A stretch of DNA of 64,000 nt, taken from Alloalcanivorax balearicus MACL04. Lineage in GTDB: Bacteria; Pseudomonadota; Gammaproteobacteria; Pseudomonadales; Alcanivoracaceae. Below, in pieces: positions 8,154 through 16,641 of the stretch (positions are counted from its first letter, which is position 1; each line of letters opens with the position of its first letter). The stretch is taken from contig NZ_ARXS01000016.1 in the NCBI RefSeq assembly GCF_025532145.1, forward strand, positions 44,254-108,253, given 5' to 3'. Both the position numbers and the translations under genes were made by a program. The notes under the pieces are model-generated. The model was not told the origin of the DNA, ran no database searches, and saw only the letters and a list, made by a program, of their open reading frames with translations.

Positions 8154-10127
8154 TCAGTGCGTTGGCGAAGGCGCCTTGTAGGGAGCCGCCTTCTTGTGCA
8201 CGGCCTGATCGGCGGTCGGCCGTAGAACCAGAGCGTCGTCGTCATCCTGACGTGGCTGGTAGCCGTTCACATAAGAACGCAGCAGAGCACGCAGAGCATC
8301 CTGATCACCGCGTTCCAGCGCGGTACGGAAACGGTCCAACGCCTCGTTGATCTCAGCCGGCGTCAACTTCTCTTCGTGGGCCTGCATGATCATCTCATGC
8401 TCGGTTTCGATGGAGCACTCACCGATCAGCAGTTCCTCATACAGCTTTTCACCAGGACGCAAACCGGAGAACACCACTTCAATGTCACCGTCCGGGTTGG
8501 TGGTGTCACGGACACTCATCCCCATCAAACGAATCATGGTGGTGGCCAGATCCATGATCCGCACCGGCTCGCCCATATCGAGCACGAACACCTCGCCGCC
8601 CTTGGCCATGGCACCGGCCTGAATCACCAGCTGGGCCGCCTCCGGAATGGTCATGAAGTAACGGATCACGTCCGGATGGGTCACCGTCACCGGGCCACCT
8701 TGCATGATCTGCTTGCGGAACAACGGCACCACGGAGCCGGAAGAACCCAGCACATTACCGAACCGCACCATGGAGAAAATGGTGTTGTCACTGCTGCTGG
8801 CCAGGGACTGCAGTACCAGTTCGGCGAAGCGTTTGGTGGCCCCCATCACGTTGGTGGGTCGTACTGCCTTGTCGGTGGAAATCAGAATGAAATGCCGTAC
8901 CCCGGCATCCCGTGCCCCTTCGGCGGCGGCCAGGGTACCGATAATATTGTTGCGTACCCCAGCGTCCGGGTTGGCCTCGACAATGGGAACATGTTTGTAG
9001 GCGGCGGCGTGGTAAAGGGTATCGATGCGCTGTTCCTCGCACAGGCTCTTCACCAGCCCCCGGTTCACCACGGAACCCAGCATCGGCACCAGCTCGATGT
9101 CCTTGCCACTCTCCCGGAGTACCCCGCCCAGTTCCCGCTCGATGTCGTACAGCGCCACCTCGCTCTGTTCCAGCAGCACCAGGCGGCTCGGATTCAACTT
9201 CAGGATCTGGCGGCACAACTCGGAACCGATGGAGCCACCGGCCCCGGTCACCATCACATGCTTACCGCTGATACAGCGGCTCAGCAGATCCAGCCGCGGC
9301 GGCACCGCATCGCGGCCCAGCAAATCCTCGATGGCGACGTCCTGAATCTCTTCCAGGCGCGCCTTGCCGCTGGCGATGTCGGCGAAGGCCGGTACTGTCT
9401 GCACCCGCACATCCAACTTCTCCAGCCAGCTGACCACCGCCATGCGCCGCTGCCGGGACAGGTTCGGCATCGCCAGCAATACGGTGCGAATACGTTCTTC
9501 CGCCACCGCCTGCTTCAAGGTCAGGCGATCCACCACCGGCACACCGGAAAGCAAAGTGCCCTGTTTACCCGGATCGTCATCCACCACTAAAACCGGATGC
9601 AGTTCCCGCCCTTGCTGTAAAGCGGTAACCAATTGTCCTCCGGCGCCACCGGCGCCATAAACCGCCACCGGCTCGGTGGTAAAATAGCCGGACATAATCC
9701 GGTACAGGAACCGCCGTGCCAAAAACCGGCTGGATCCCAAATACAGCACGCCCAGGGCCCAGAAAATCAAAAACACGGACCGTGGCACCATCGCCGGCAC
9801 CATATAGGAGAGGCTCGCTAAAACCACCACCGTGGCGGTCATGCCAAGCACCACCGACCAGGCCACCTCGGCGCCAAGGTAACGGACAATGGAACGGTAA
9901 AATCCAAGGAAATAGAGCGCGGGCAGTCCCACCAGCACGGTCAGGGGGAATAACCAGGGGTCCTCGATCGGCGGGAACAGATTGCCAAAACGCAAGGCGT
10001 AGGCGGCCCACAACATTACCGGCAGTGCCACCGCGTCCGACACCAGCATGATGGCCCTTTTTTGCCAGCGGGGGCACTTGAGCACCCGAGCCACGGCACG
10101 GTGCAGTGGTGAAGAAGCGGTATGCAT
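8154..10127 (-). CDS. UDP-GlcNAc 4,6-dehydratase family (CapD/WbpM/PglF-like) membrane protein
   Basis: A 657-residue protein. The N-terminal third has four membrane spans (roughly residues 25-140) followed by a first Rossmann region. The C-terminal half is an extended SDR with nucleotide loop GAGGSIGSE and the segment TDKAVRPTNVMGATKR, where Met replaces the usual catalytic Tyr, as in the WbpM/PglF/FlaA1 group. Such enzymes make UDP-2-acetamido-4-keto-6-deoxy sugars at the inner membrane, the first step to QuiNAc, FucNAc or bacillosamine. The ATG at 10127 (MHTASS) is chosen because an AGGTCC site precedes it. Together with the DegT aminotransferase (36708) and the PglD-like acetyltransferase (11617) it suggests a diacetylbacillosamine-type route. 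Confidence 0.93.
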   Translation of the reverse strand: MHTASSPLHRAVARVLKCPRWQKRAIMLVSDAVALPVMLWAAYALRFGNLFPPIEDPWLFPLTVLVGLPALYFLGFYRSIVRYLGAEVAWSVVLGMTATVVVLASLSYMVPAMVPRSVFLIFWALGVLYLGSSRFLARRFLYRIMSGYFTTEPVAVYGAGGAGGQLVTALQQGRELHPVLVVDDDPGKQGTLLSGVPVVDRLTLKQAVAEERIRTVLLAMPNLSRQRRMAVVSWLEKLDVRVQTVPAFADIASGKARLEEIQDVAIEDLLGRDAVPPRLDLLSRCISGKHVMVTGAGGSIGSELCRQILKLNPSRLVLLEQSEVALYDIERELGGVLRESGKDIELVPMLGSVVNRGLVKSLCEEQRIDTLYHAAAYKHVPIVEANPDAGVRNNIIGTLAAAEGARDAGVRHFILISTDKAVRPTNVMGATKRFAELVLQSLASSSDNTIFSMVRFGNVLGSSGSVVPLFRKQIMQGGPVTVTHPDVIRYFMTIPEAAQLVIQAGAMAKGGEVFVLDMGEPVRIMDLATTMIRLMGMSVRDTTNPDGDIEVVFSGLRPGEKLYEELLIGECSIETEHEMIMQAHEEKLTPAEINEALDRFRTALERGDQDALRALLRSYVNGYQPRQDDDDALVLRPTADQAVHKKAAPYKAPSPTH

Positions 10128-10175
10128 AGGACCTGTCCTTAGTCGTCTCGATGTCAACGAAAGAGAGCCATTATC

Positions 10176-10193
10176 GTGTGATGCAGTTCACAC
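10176..10193. promoter_or_regulatory. CRP/Vfr-like palindrome upstream of the dehydratase gene
   Basis: GTGTGA-N6-TCACAC is a perfect palindrome matching the TGTGA-N6-TCACA core bound by CRP-family proteins. It is centred about 57 bases upstream of the dehydratase start codon. No convincing promoter was located beside it, so activation versus repression cannot be told. Confidence 0.55.
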
Positions 10194-10241
10194 TTCCAGG
10201 CCCGCACGTAACGTTTTATAGCCCGCGCGTTAGGTAAACCG

Positions 10242-10268
10242 AGTGTAAATGTGAATGCATGACACTCT
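10242..10268. promoter_or_regulatory. inverted repeat GAGTGT-N15-ACACTC
   Basis: Six-base arms separated by 15 bases lie upstream of the dehydratase gene and of the possible small RNA. It could be an operator, but it is short enough to arise by chance. Confidence 0.25.
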
Positions 10269-10409
10269 ATGTGACGCACCCACGACGCCCTGCTGATTTT
10301 GCAATAATTTAACATTTTTACAGCGACCGGCTGAGCAGGAAAATCCCCCGTTCAGGGGATTGACAACACCTGACCGAATCCATCCGGTGAAGGGGCGATA
10401 TAATAACAG

Positions 10410-10660
10410 GTTTAATACCCAAGGAAGTGTTCGAAAACGACATTTTTGTAACAGGGGAAAGAGCAACGTCGGCTCAGGGAGCAACACTCCGCAACATTTG
10501 GTAATTGTAATCGGCGAAGTGACACGGCATGCTCGGATTATCGCGCAATGGATGAGCAACAACATGGATGTGGCCGGAGCGTGATGATCAAAGCTTTCTT
10601 TACGACATTATCTCCTTTTGATTTCGCATTCCGCGCCTCTTTCAGAGGCGCATTTTATTT
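10410..10660 (+). ncRNA. candidate small RNA with multiple GGA motifs (CsrA/Rsm-sponge-like)
   Basis: A plus-strand unit between two minus-strand genes, with a TATAAT box at 10399-10404 and a strong intrinsic terminator at 10633-10660. Between them are seven GGA trinucleotides, near 10423, 10456, 10478, 10535, 10550, 10566 and 10576. Four fit the ANGGA core, and one sits in ACATGGATGT (10562-10571), a mini-hairpin close to the high-affinity CsrA site. GCTCAGGGAGC (10473-10483) can also present GGA in a loop. This resembles CsrB/RsmY-type RNAs in architecture only. No good -35 box at normal spacing was seen: TTGACA at 10360 is 33 bases away. A 74-codon ORF overlaps it but looks non-coding. Confidence 0.3.
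10633..10660 (+). terminator. Rho-independent terminator
   Basis: An eight-base perfect stem GCGCCTCT/AGAGGCGC with a three-base loop is followed by ATTTTATTT, so it terminates plus-strand transcription. No plus-strand protein gene ends nearby, which implies a short RNA upstream. Confidence 0.8.
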
Positions 10661-10687
10661 CATGCCCCACATATCCCGGACATAGCT

Positions 10688-10800
10688 ACGAAACCGCTGT
10701 GGGAGCTTGCCTGCAAGCGAATCTGTTGGGGACCAAGAGCCCGTTCGCTTGCAGGCAAGCTCCCACAGACAGGGCTGGCTCCTACAGCGGCTTCGTAGTC
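10688..10800. repeat. REP doublet
   Basis: Inverted REP units at 10695-10720 and 10743-10767, bounded by CTACGAAACCGCTG and its inverse at 10785-10800, lie downstream of the ydcF-like gene. Confidence 0.85.
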
Positions 10801-10821
10801 CTGTCTGTGGAAAGCTGCAGT

Positions 10822-11598
10822 TTACCGCGTGTCTCCCTGCCACCAGGCACCCAGCCTCTCCCACCAGCTCAGTTCCAGCACATAGAGCGGCTCCGCCCCT
10901 GGCAAACGGTCCCCCCAGTGAGCCCGCCCCAGCCCCGGGGTCCAGTAGGGCCCGGCCGGCGCCGGCACCGCATCAATGCCATGCTGGCGAAACAGCGCCA
11001 ACGCCCTCGGCATGTGCAGCGCCGACGTCACCAGGATCACTCGCTCTTCCGGCGGCACCCAGCGCGCCACCGCCCGGGCTTCCTGCTCCGTATTCAGCGC
11101 ATCCCGGGAGCGCCAGATCGCTTCCTCCGGCACGCCCCAGGCCGTCGCCACCGCCGCCATGGCATCCGCCGAGGTCACGGTATCCGGGGTGGTGTCCGGG
11201 GCGCCCCCGGACACAATCAGCTTCGCCGAGGGCTGCAGTTGGAACTGGCGTACCCCTTCGGCCAAGCGGGCCAGGGAATGAGGTCGTAATCGGGAAGGCG
11301 GCGGCAAGGCCGGATCGTCCAGCGCGCCCCCGCCGAGCACCACCACCCAGGATGCCGGCGGCGGCGTGGTCAGTGGCGGATAGGCGTGTTCAAGAGGGCC
11401 GCCGAGCCAGCGGGCAGTGCCCGGCAAGGTGAACAGCAGCAGCAGCGCCGTGCCCGTGGTGACCATGGCCAGCGCCCAACGGCGCGCCCGGCCCCACCAC
11501 AGCAACACGGTACCGCAGATCAAAAGCAGCAATACCGGCGACACCGGCATCGCCAATGAGGCCACTACCTTGGCCCACTGAAAAGTATCCAGACTCAT
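10822..11598 (-). CDS. YdcF/ElyC-family (DUF218) membrane protein
   Basis: A 258-residue protein with two N-terminal membrane spans (about 13-31 and 37-56) and a periplasmic DUF218 domain beginning at VVLGGGALDD. Conserved SGGAPD and the acidic/arginine cluster RSRDALNTEQEA follow. Members (SanA, YdcF, ElyC) influence cell-envelope integrity or undecaprenyl-phosphate use, though their enzymatic role is not settled. It is 18 bases downstream of the PglD-like gene and probably co-transcribed with galE and pglD. The position inside a glycan locus fits an envelope role. Confidence 0.85.
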   Translation of the reverse strand: MSLDTFQWAKVVASLAMPVSPVLLLLICGTVLLWWGRARRWALAMVTTGTALLLLFTLPGTARWLGGPLEHAYPPLTTPPPASWVVVLGGGALDDPALPPPSRLRPHSLARLAEGVRQFQLQPSAKLIVSGGAPDTTPDTVTSADAMAAVATAWGVPEEAIWRSRDALNTEQEARAVARWVPPEERVILVTSALHMPRALALFRQHGIDAVPAPAGPYWTPGLGRAHWGDRLPGAEPLYVLELSWWERLGAWWQGDTR

Positions 11599-11616
11599 CG
11601 GGGGAAAACAGGCTCC

Positions 11617-12231
11617 TTATCGCGCCGGCACACCCATGATGGTGACGCCGTCGGGCACATCGTGCAGCACCACGGCCCCCGCGCCCACCACCACGTTCGC
11701 GCCAATGGTGACCCCCTCCTTCACCACCGCGCCAATGCCAATGAAGCTGCCCTCCCCCACGGTCACATCACTGGCCAGATGCACGCCGGGACAGACATGG
11801 ACACAAGCGGCCAGCCGGCAATCGCGATCCACCGTGGCCCCGGTATTGACGATACAGCCCATGCCCAACACGCAATCCACGTTAACCACGGCGCTGGCGA
11901 AGACCACGCTGCCCGCGCCCATCTCCGCGAACCGGCTCACCGACGCATGGGGATGAATGATGGTCGCCAAGGTCGCGCCCGACTCCAGCAACTCCGACAG
12001 TTTCTGCAAGCGGACATTATTGCGTCCGATACCGACGGTCACCGAATCCATGGCGCCGAGTTCCTCCAGCAGTTCGCCGCTGCGCCCGGAAACCTGCCAG
12101 CGCCCGTTGGTCTGCTTCTTGGGCCAGGCGTCATCGTAAAAAGCGATTTTGCGCCACCCGGACGCAATGGCGGTATCGGCGATGACTTTGCCGTGCCCCC
12201 CGGCTCCCAGAATCCCCAATGAACGCGTCAT
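11617..12231 (-). CDS. PglD/NeuD-like sugar O/N-acetyltransferase with altered catalytic residue
   Basis: A 204-residue protein with an N-terminal PglD nucleotide-binding domain (GAGGHGKVIADTA, 9-21) and a left-handed beta-helix of hexapeptide repeats from about residue 95. The family normally transfers acetyl from acetyl-CoA to the 4-amino group of a UDP-sugar. The usual V-D/E-H-D-C motif, whose His is the general base in PglD, reads VDRDC here with Arg at 136, so activity may be reduced or changed. The ATG at 12231 starts at the conserved nucleotide loop. It sits between galE and ydcF, and would act after the dehydratase (8154) and the DegT enzyme (36708). Confidence 0.85.
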   Translation of the reverse strand: MTRSLGILGAGGHGKVIADTAIASGWRKIAFYDDAWPKKQTNGRWQVSGRSGELLEELGAMDSVTVGIGRNNVRLQKLSELLESGATLATIIHPHASVSRFAEMGAGSVVFASAVVNVDCVLGMGCIVNTGATVDRDCRLAACVHVCPGVHLASDVTVGEGSFIGIGAVVKEGVTIGANVVVGAGAVVLHDVPDGVTIMGVPAR

Positions 12232-12327
12232 GGCAACCTCCTTGGTCTCGTCAAAGCGTCCTTTCCTTGTATCACCGACCCGCACCACACGCCAGCGGGA
12301 TTACATTGCTGCTGCTCTGTAGCGCCT

Positions 12328-12403
12328 CTGTGGGAGCCAGCCTGCTGGCGAATGGTCTTGTCTCCAATCACCGCAACAATTCGCTTGCAGGCAAGCTCCC
12401 ACA
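12328..12403. repeat. REP doublet
   Basis: Inverted REP units (TGTGGGAGCCAGCCTGCTGG and an inverse TTGCAGGCAAGCTCCCACA) separated by about 30 bases between galE and the PglD-like gene. Confidence 0.88.
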
Positions 12404-12447
12404 AAAAGCCTACAAAGCGACTGTGAGGAGGCAGTCGGGACGGCCCC

Positions 12448-13458
12448 CTAGCGATAGCCCTCGGGATTACTCTCCTGCCAGCGCCAGTGATCCGCGCACA
12501 TGGCATCCACCCCGCGGGTGGCTTTCCAGCCCAGAACCCGCTCCGCGTGAGCCGGGTCCGCATAGCACACCGCCACGTCACCGGGCCGGCGCTCGACGAT
12601 GTCGTAGGGAATATCGCGACCGCTGGCGCGGGCGAAGGCCTGCACCATATCCAGCACACTGTAACCCTGGCCGGTGCCCAGATTGGTGGTGATCAGCCCC
12701 GGACCGGTCAGTGCCTCCAGCGCCGCCAGGTGGCCCTGGGCCAGATCCATGACGTGGATATAATCCCGCACGCCGGTACCGTCCGGCGTGTTGTAATCAC
12801 CGCCGAATACTCGCAGTTTCTCACGCTTGCCCACCGCTACCTGGGCGATATAAGGCATCAGGTTATTCGGCTCGCCGTTGGGATCTTCACCGATGCGGCC
12901 GCTCTCATGCGCCCCCACCGGATTGAAATAACGCAGCAACGCCAGCCCCCAGGACGGCTCGGCGCGATAAAGATCGCGCAGCATGTCCTCGATGTGGAGC
13001 TTGGTGGCGCCATAGGGATTGGTGGCGCTGAGCGGGAAATCCTCGCGGATCGGCACCGTGGCGGGATCACCGTAGACGGTGGCGGAAGAGCTGAACACCA
13101 AGCGGCGCACGCCAGCCTTCTCCATCGCCTCCAGCAGGCGAATCGTGCCCACCACGTTGCAGTCGTAATAACGCAGCGGTTGAGCCACGGACTCGCCCAC
13201 CGCCTTCAGGCCGGCGAAATGCACCACCGCTTCCACCTGGTGATCCCGCAACACCTGCTCCATGAGCCCGCCGTCACGGATGTCCCCTTCCACCAGCGCC
13301 ACGCTTTTGCCCGCCAGAGCTTCCACCCGGCGCAGCGATTCGGCGCTGCTGTTGCTGAAGTTATCCACCACCACCACCCGGTGGCCTGCTTCCAGCAGCA
13401 GCAATACCGTGTGAGAACCGATATAACCGGCACCGCCGGTGACCAATACCGTCGCCAT
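12448..13458 (-). CDS. galE: UDP-glucose 4-epimerase
   Basis: A 336-residue extended SDR with NAD loop GGAGYIGSH (8-16), SSSATVYG with the catalytic Ser/Thr near 123, and the YGATK motif. C-terminal substrate residues ([24 protein letters not shown]) match GalE. It interconverts UDP-glucose and UDP-galactose and may also accept the N-acetyl forms. A clear AAGGAG/AAGGA ribosome site precedes the ATG. It heads the galE-pglD-ydcF group, although a 217-base gap with a REP doublet separates the first two genes. The UDP-glucose would come from galU at 32441. Confidence 0.95.
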   Translation of the reverse strand: MATVLVTGGAGYIGSHTVLLLLEAGHRVVVVDNFSNSSAESLRRVEALAGKSVALVEGDIRDGGLMEQVLRDHQVEAVVHFAGLKAVGESVAQPLRYYDCNVVGTIRLLEAMEKAGVRRLVFSSSATVYGDPATVPIREDFPLSATNPYGATKLHIEDMLRDLYRAEPSWGLALLRYFNPVGAHESGRIGEDPNGEPNNLMPYIAQVAVGKREKLRVFGGDYNTPDGTGVRDYIHVMDLAQGHLAALEALTGPGLITTNLGTGQGYSVLDMVQAFARASGRDIPYDIVERRPGDVAVCYADPAHAERVLGWKATRGVDAMCADHWRWQESNPEGYR

Positions 13459-13532
13459 ACTGATTCCTTCTCCTTCGTACGCGTCCTGGATGCTTGGAGT
13501 GGTTGCTACCTTAATCGTTTCCCACGGAGAGG

Positions 13533-13680
13533 GCTACGAAGCCGCTGTGGGAAGCTTCGTAGCTCCTCTGTGGGAGCAAGCCTGCTGGCGAATGGGTGGC
13601 CCCGAAAAAGATTCGCCAGCAGGCTGGCTCCCACAGTGGGCCGACGGAGCAGTTGTAGGAGCCAGCCTGCTGGCGAACCC
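13533..13680. repeat. REP cluster (about three units)
   Basis: Inverted REP units near 13568-13594 and 13611-13635 with a further direct copy at 13654-13676 fill the divergent region between galE and the acyl-CoA ligase gene. They leave about 100 bases for the ligase promoter. Confidence 0.85.
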
Positions 13681-13734
13681 GCCTCTATATGTCTAGCCAG
13701 TTGACGCAAGAACAGGAATGACGCCCGTTCTAGG

Positions 13735-13746
13735 CTGACCGGTCAG
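13735..13746. promoter_or_regulatory. palindrome CTGACCGGTCAG upstream of the acyl-CoA ligase
   Basis: A perfect 12-base palindrome about 40 bases upstream of the ligase start codon. A TTGACG (13701-13706) lies upstream without a good -10 partner. The location suits an operator for a TetR/AcrR-type repressor of acyl-CoA metabolism, but no regulator gene is adjacent. Confidence 0.4.
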
Positions 13747-13784
13747 TCGAGCCTGCCCCCCCCCGCCAACAAGGAGAACCGATC

Positions 13785-15449
13785 ATGGCCAGCGAGCCGT
13801 CTCTGTTGCACAAAACCATTCCCGACGTGGCCCGGGACGCGGCCGAGCAATGGCCGGACGGTGTCGCGCTGCGTTATCACGGAGAATCGATCACCTTCGC
13901 ACAGCAATACCAGCGGGCCTGCGCGTTGGCCAAGGGGCTGAGCAATCTGGGTATCGGGCCCGGCGATCACGTGGCCACACTGATCGGCGGTCGGCCGGAA
14001 TGGTTCTATCTGTCCTACGCCATCAGCCTGCTGGGCGCGGTGATCGTGCCGATCAACGTGACCTTCCGCCGTCAGGAACTGGAACACGTGCTGCGCTGCG
14101 CCGACGTCAAGGCGCTGGTGACCATGGACGAATTCCGCGACGTGGACTATCTGGCCCTGTTCTCCGAACTGCTGCCGGAACGGGTCGGCGCCGCGCCGGG
14201 CTTCCTGCACAGCCAACGCTTCCCCCATCTGAAAACCGTGGTGACGCTGAGCCCGGCGGGCAGCACCCACGACGGCTGTTTCGACTTCAATGACGTCATG
14301 CGCTCCGGCGCCCACGTGCGGCCACGGGAAGTGGAGGCCTGGTTCGCCCGGCTCTCCCCCAGCGCACCGTCCTATATTCTGTTCACCTCCGGCAGCACCG
14401 CCTTCCCGAAGCCGGCGTTGCGCAGCCACGGCAGCAACGTCGCCATCGCCGGCCATCTTTATCAATCCACCTTTCGCATGAAACCCGGTGACCGCCAGCT
14501 CGGCATGTCGCCCTTCTATCATGTCGGCGGCTGCATCTATACCACCCTGGGCAACGCCTTGTTCGGCGCCAGCACGGTGCTGATGGACTACTTCGAAGCG
14601 GGCCACGCCCTGAAGCTGATCCGCGAGGAAGGCATCACCTGCATGGGCGGCTTCGACACCCACTACCGGGCCATGTCGGCGCACCCGGACTTCGCCAATA
14701 CCGACGTCAGCAAGGTCGACCGCATCATGCTGGCCTGCGGCCCCGAGTGGTACGACAAAGTCCGCGAGCTGGGCTTTGGCCACACCTCGGTCACCCACCA
14801 TTACGGCTTTACCGAAGGCACCTCGGTGGCGGTACCGCCGGAAGAAAACGACGAGGTCGTGCGCAAGAACAGTAACGGCCGCCCTTTCCCCGGCTGCGAA
14901 GTAAAAATAGTGAACCCGGAAACCGGCCGTGAATGCGCCGCCGACGAACCGGGCGAGATCTGTGTGCGCGGCTGGTCGCTGTTCCTCGGCTACTACAAGA
15001 TGCCGAAGCAAACCGCCGAGAGCATGGACGACGAAGGCTTCTTCCACACCGGCGACTACGGCTGGAAAGACGCCGGCGGCAACGTCTACTACCGGGGCCG
15101 TTTCAAGCAGATGGTAAAAACCGGCGGCGAGAATGTGTCCCAGCGGGAAGTGGAAATGTTCCTGGAACAGCACCCGCATATCGCCACCGTGCAGGTTGTC
15201 GGCGTTCCCGACGACCGCTGGGGCGAAGCGGTGACGGCCGTGGTGGAAACCCACCCCGGCAAGGATCTGGAACTGGACACCCTGAAAGCCTTCTGCAAGG
15301 AACGCATCGCCGGCTTCAAGATACCCAAACACCTGGTGGCGGTGACACGGGAAGAATGGCCGATCACCCTCACCGGCAAGTTCGACAAGCCGGCACTGCG
15401 CACCCTGGCCATGGATAAACTGGGGCTGAACACCGGGGCCGCGTCATGA
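13785..15449 (+). CDS. AMP-dependent acyl-CoA synthetase/ligase
   Basis: A 554-residue adenylate-forming enzyme. The P-loop motif TSGSTAFPK lies at 201-209, the A5-type motif HHYGFTEG near 342, the core HTGDYGW near 422, and the A10 lysine in LTGKFDK near 542. It activates a carboxylic acid to its CoA ester with ATP. The start ATG has an AAGGAGAA ribosome site. The gene overlaps the next by four bases and leads a five- or six-gene catabolic/uptake unit. The substrate is not identifiable. The neighbouring Ltp2-like aldolase suggests an acid whose side chain is shortened by retro-aldol cleavage, such as a branched or cyclic acid. Confidence 0.92.
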   Translation: MASEPSLLHKTIPDVARDAAEQWPDGVALRYHGESITFAQQYQRACALAKGLSNLGIGPGDHVATLIGGRPEWFYLSYAISLLGAVIVPINVTFRRQELEHVLRCADVKALVTMDEFRDVDYLALFSELLPERVGAAPGFLHSQRFPHLKTVVTLSPAGSTHDGCFDFNDVMRSGAHVRPREVEAWFARLSPSAPSYILFTSGSTAFPKPALRSHGSNVAIAGHLYQSTFRMKPGDRQLGMSPFYHVGGCIYTTLGNALFGASTVLMDYFEAGHALKLIREEGITCMGGFDTHYRAMSAHPDFANTDVSKVDRIMLACGPEWYDKVRELGFGHTSVTHHYGFTEGTSVAVPPEENDEVVRKNSNGRPFPGCEVKIVNPETGRECAADEPGEICVRGWSLFLGYYKMPKQTAESMDDEGFFHTGDYGWKDAGGNVYYRGRFKQMVKTGGENVSQREVEMFLEQHPHIATVQVVGVPDDRWGEAVTAVVETHPGKDLELDTLKAFCKERIAGFKIPKHLVAVTREEWPITLTGKFDKPALRTLAMDKLGLNTGAAS

Positions 15450-16615
15450 GCGGCTATCAACCGGACACCGCCGCCATCGCCGGCATCGGCGAAACCGAAT
15501 ACACCCGGGGCACCGACAAAAGCGGCCTGCAACTGCTGATGGAAGCCTCGCTGAAAGCCTGCGCCGACGCCGGTATCGAAAGCGACGCCGTGGACGGCCT
15601 GGTGATGACCTCACGGGTGGGCACCAACGAGGACTTCGTCGCCGGCCTGGGCATCACCGATCTGAAGTTCCACGCCCACATCAAGATCGGTGGCGCCAGC
15701 CCGGTGGCCGGGTTGCACCTGGCCTGCCATGCGGTGGCCTCGGGCATCGCCGAACGCGTGCTGGTCAGCGCCGGCCGCAACGCTTACAGCAGCATGCGCC
15801 TGGGTGCCACCGACTCCGGCCCCCGGGTGGTGTGGCCCGGCGACGACATCCGCCGCAACCTGGAATACCCCTACGGCATGATCGCGCCGATGCAGTGGTA
15901 CAGCCTGCACGCCAACCGCTGGTTCCATGAAACCAACGCCAGCCGCGAAGGCATGGCCACGGTGGCCTTGAACACCCGCCGCCACGCCCACCTCAATCCG
16001 CGCGCCTGGTTCCGTGACCGGCCCATGAGCCGGGAGGACTACGACGCCTCCCCGATGCTGGTGACACCGTTCAAGCTGCTGGACGTATGCCTGGAAACCG
16101 ACGGCGCCGCCGCCATTCTGGTCACCCGCGCCGACGCCGCGCGCCGCGCCGGTGGCAAGCCGCCGGTGTACGTGGCGGCCACCGCCGAAGGCCATCCCGA
16201 TTCCCCGGACGATCTCAGCAATCGCCCGGACATTCTCGGCATGGGCATCGGCAAAGCGGCACCGCGGGCGCTGGACATCGCCGGCATCCGCCTGGACGAA
16301 CTGGATTTCGCCGAGATCTATGACTGCTTCACGTTCATCGTGCTGCGGCAATTGGAGGAAATCGGCTTCTGCCAGCGCGGCGAAGCACCGGACTTCGTCG
16401 CCAACGGCCGCATCGCCCTGGGCGGAGAATTACCGCTGAACACCCACGGCGGCTTGCTCTCCCAGGCGCATATCTCCGGCATGAACCATGTGGTGGAGGC
16501 GGTGCGCCAACTGCGCGGCGACGCCGGCCAGGCCCAGGTGGCCGGCGCCCATCTCGGCCTGGTCACCGGCTATGGCGATTTCGGCGACGGCGCCATCGCC
16601 ATCCTGCACAACTAA
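15446..16615 (+). CDS. thiolase-fold protein, Ltp2/SCP-x-like aldolase
   Basis: A 389-residue thiolase-superfamily protein of the lipid-transfer/SCP2 type. At the place of the nucleophilic Cys of true thiolases it reads GGASPVAGLH, and at the C-terminal Cys site it reads VTGYGDFGDG with a Tyr. A His remains in SQAHISGMNH. This pattern is that of Ltp2-type enzymes, which perform retro-aldol cleavage of beta-hydroxyacyl-CoA with a DUF35 partner, rather than thiolysis. The DUF35 gene directly follows, in support. It overlaps the ligase gene by an ATGA. Automated annotation would probably call it acetyl-CoA acetyltransferase. Confidence 0.88.
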   Translation: MSGYQPDTAAIAGIGETEYTRGTDKSGLQLLMEASLKACADAGIESDAVDGLVMTSRVGTNEDFVAGLGITDLKFHAHIKIGGASPVAGLHLACHAVASGIAERVLVSAGRNAYSSMRLGATDSGPRVVWPGDDIRRNLEYPYGMIAPMQWYSLHANRWFHETNASREGMATVALNTRRHAHLNPRAWFRDRPMSREDYDASPMLVTPFKLLDVCLETDGAAAILVTRADAARRAGGKPPVYVAATAEGHPDSPDDLSNRPDILGMGIGKAAPRALDIAGIRLDELDFAEIYDCFTFIVLRQLEEIGFCQRGEAPDFVANGRIALGGELPLNTHGGLLSQAHISGMNHVVEAVRQLRGDAGQAQVAGAHLGLVTGYGDFGDGAIAILHN

Positions 16616-16641
16616 TGGTCACAGGACCCAGCGAGGACACC

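Noticed and set aside
8376..9590. 404-codon open frame antisense to the dehydratase gene
   Set aside because: It is a shadow of a strongly supported gene, with no motif and no ribosome site.
10360..10584. 74-codon frame as a protein gene, and TTGACA/TATAAT as a normal promoter
   Set aside because: The protein has no recognisable feature and no good ribosome site. The boxes are 33 bases apart, too far for sigma-70, so only the -10-like box is kept as weak evidence.
12487..13704. 405-codon open frame antisense to galE
   Set aside because: It is histidine/glutamine-rich and runs on into REP DNA; it is an artefact of GC-rich third positions in galE.
13743..15332. 529-codon open frame antisense to the acyl-CoA ligase
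   Set aside because: It lies wholly opposite a gene with clear adenylate-forming motifs. Long antisense frames are expected at this GC content, and the translation shows no family features.
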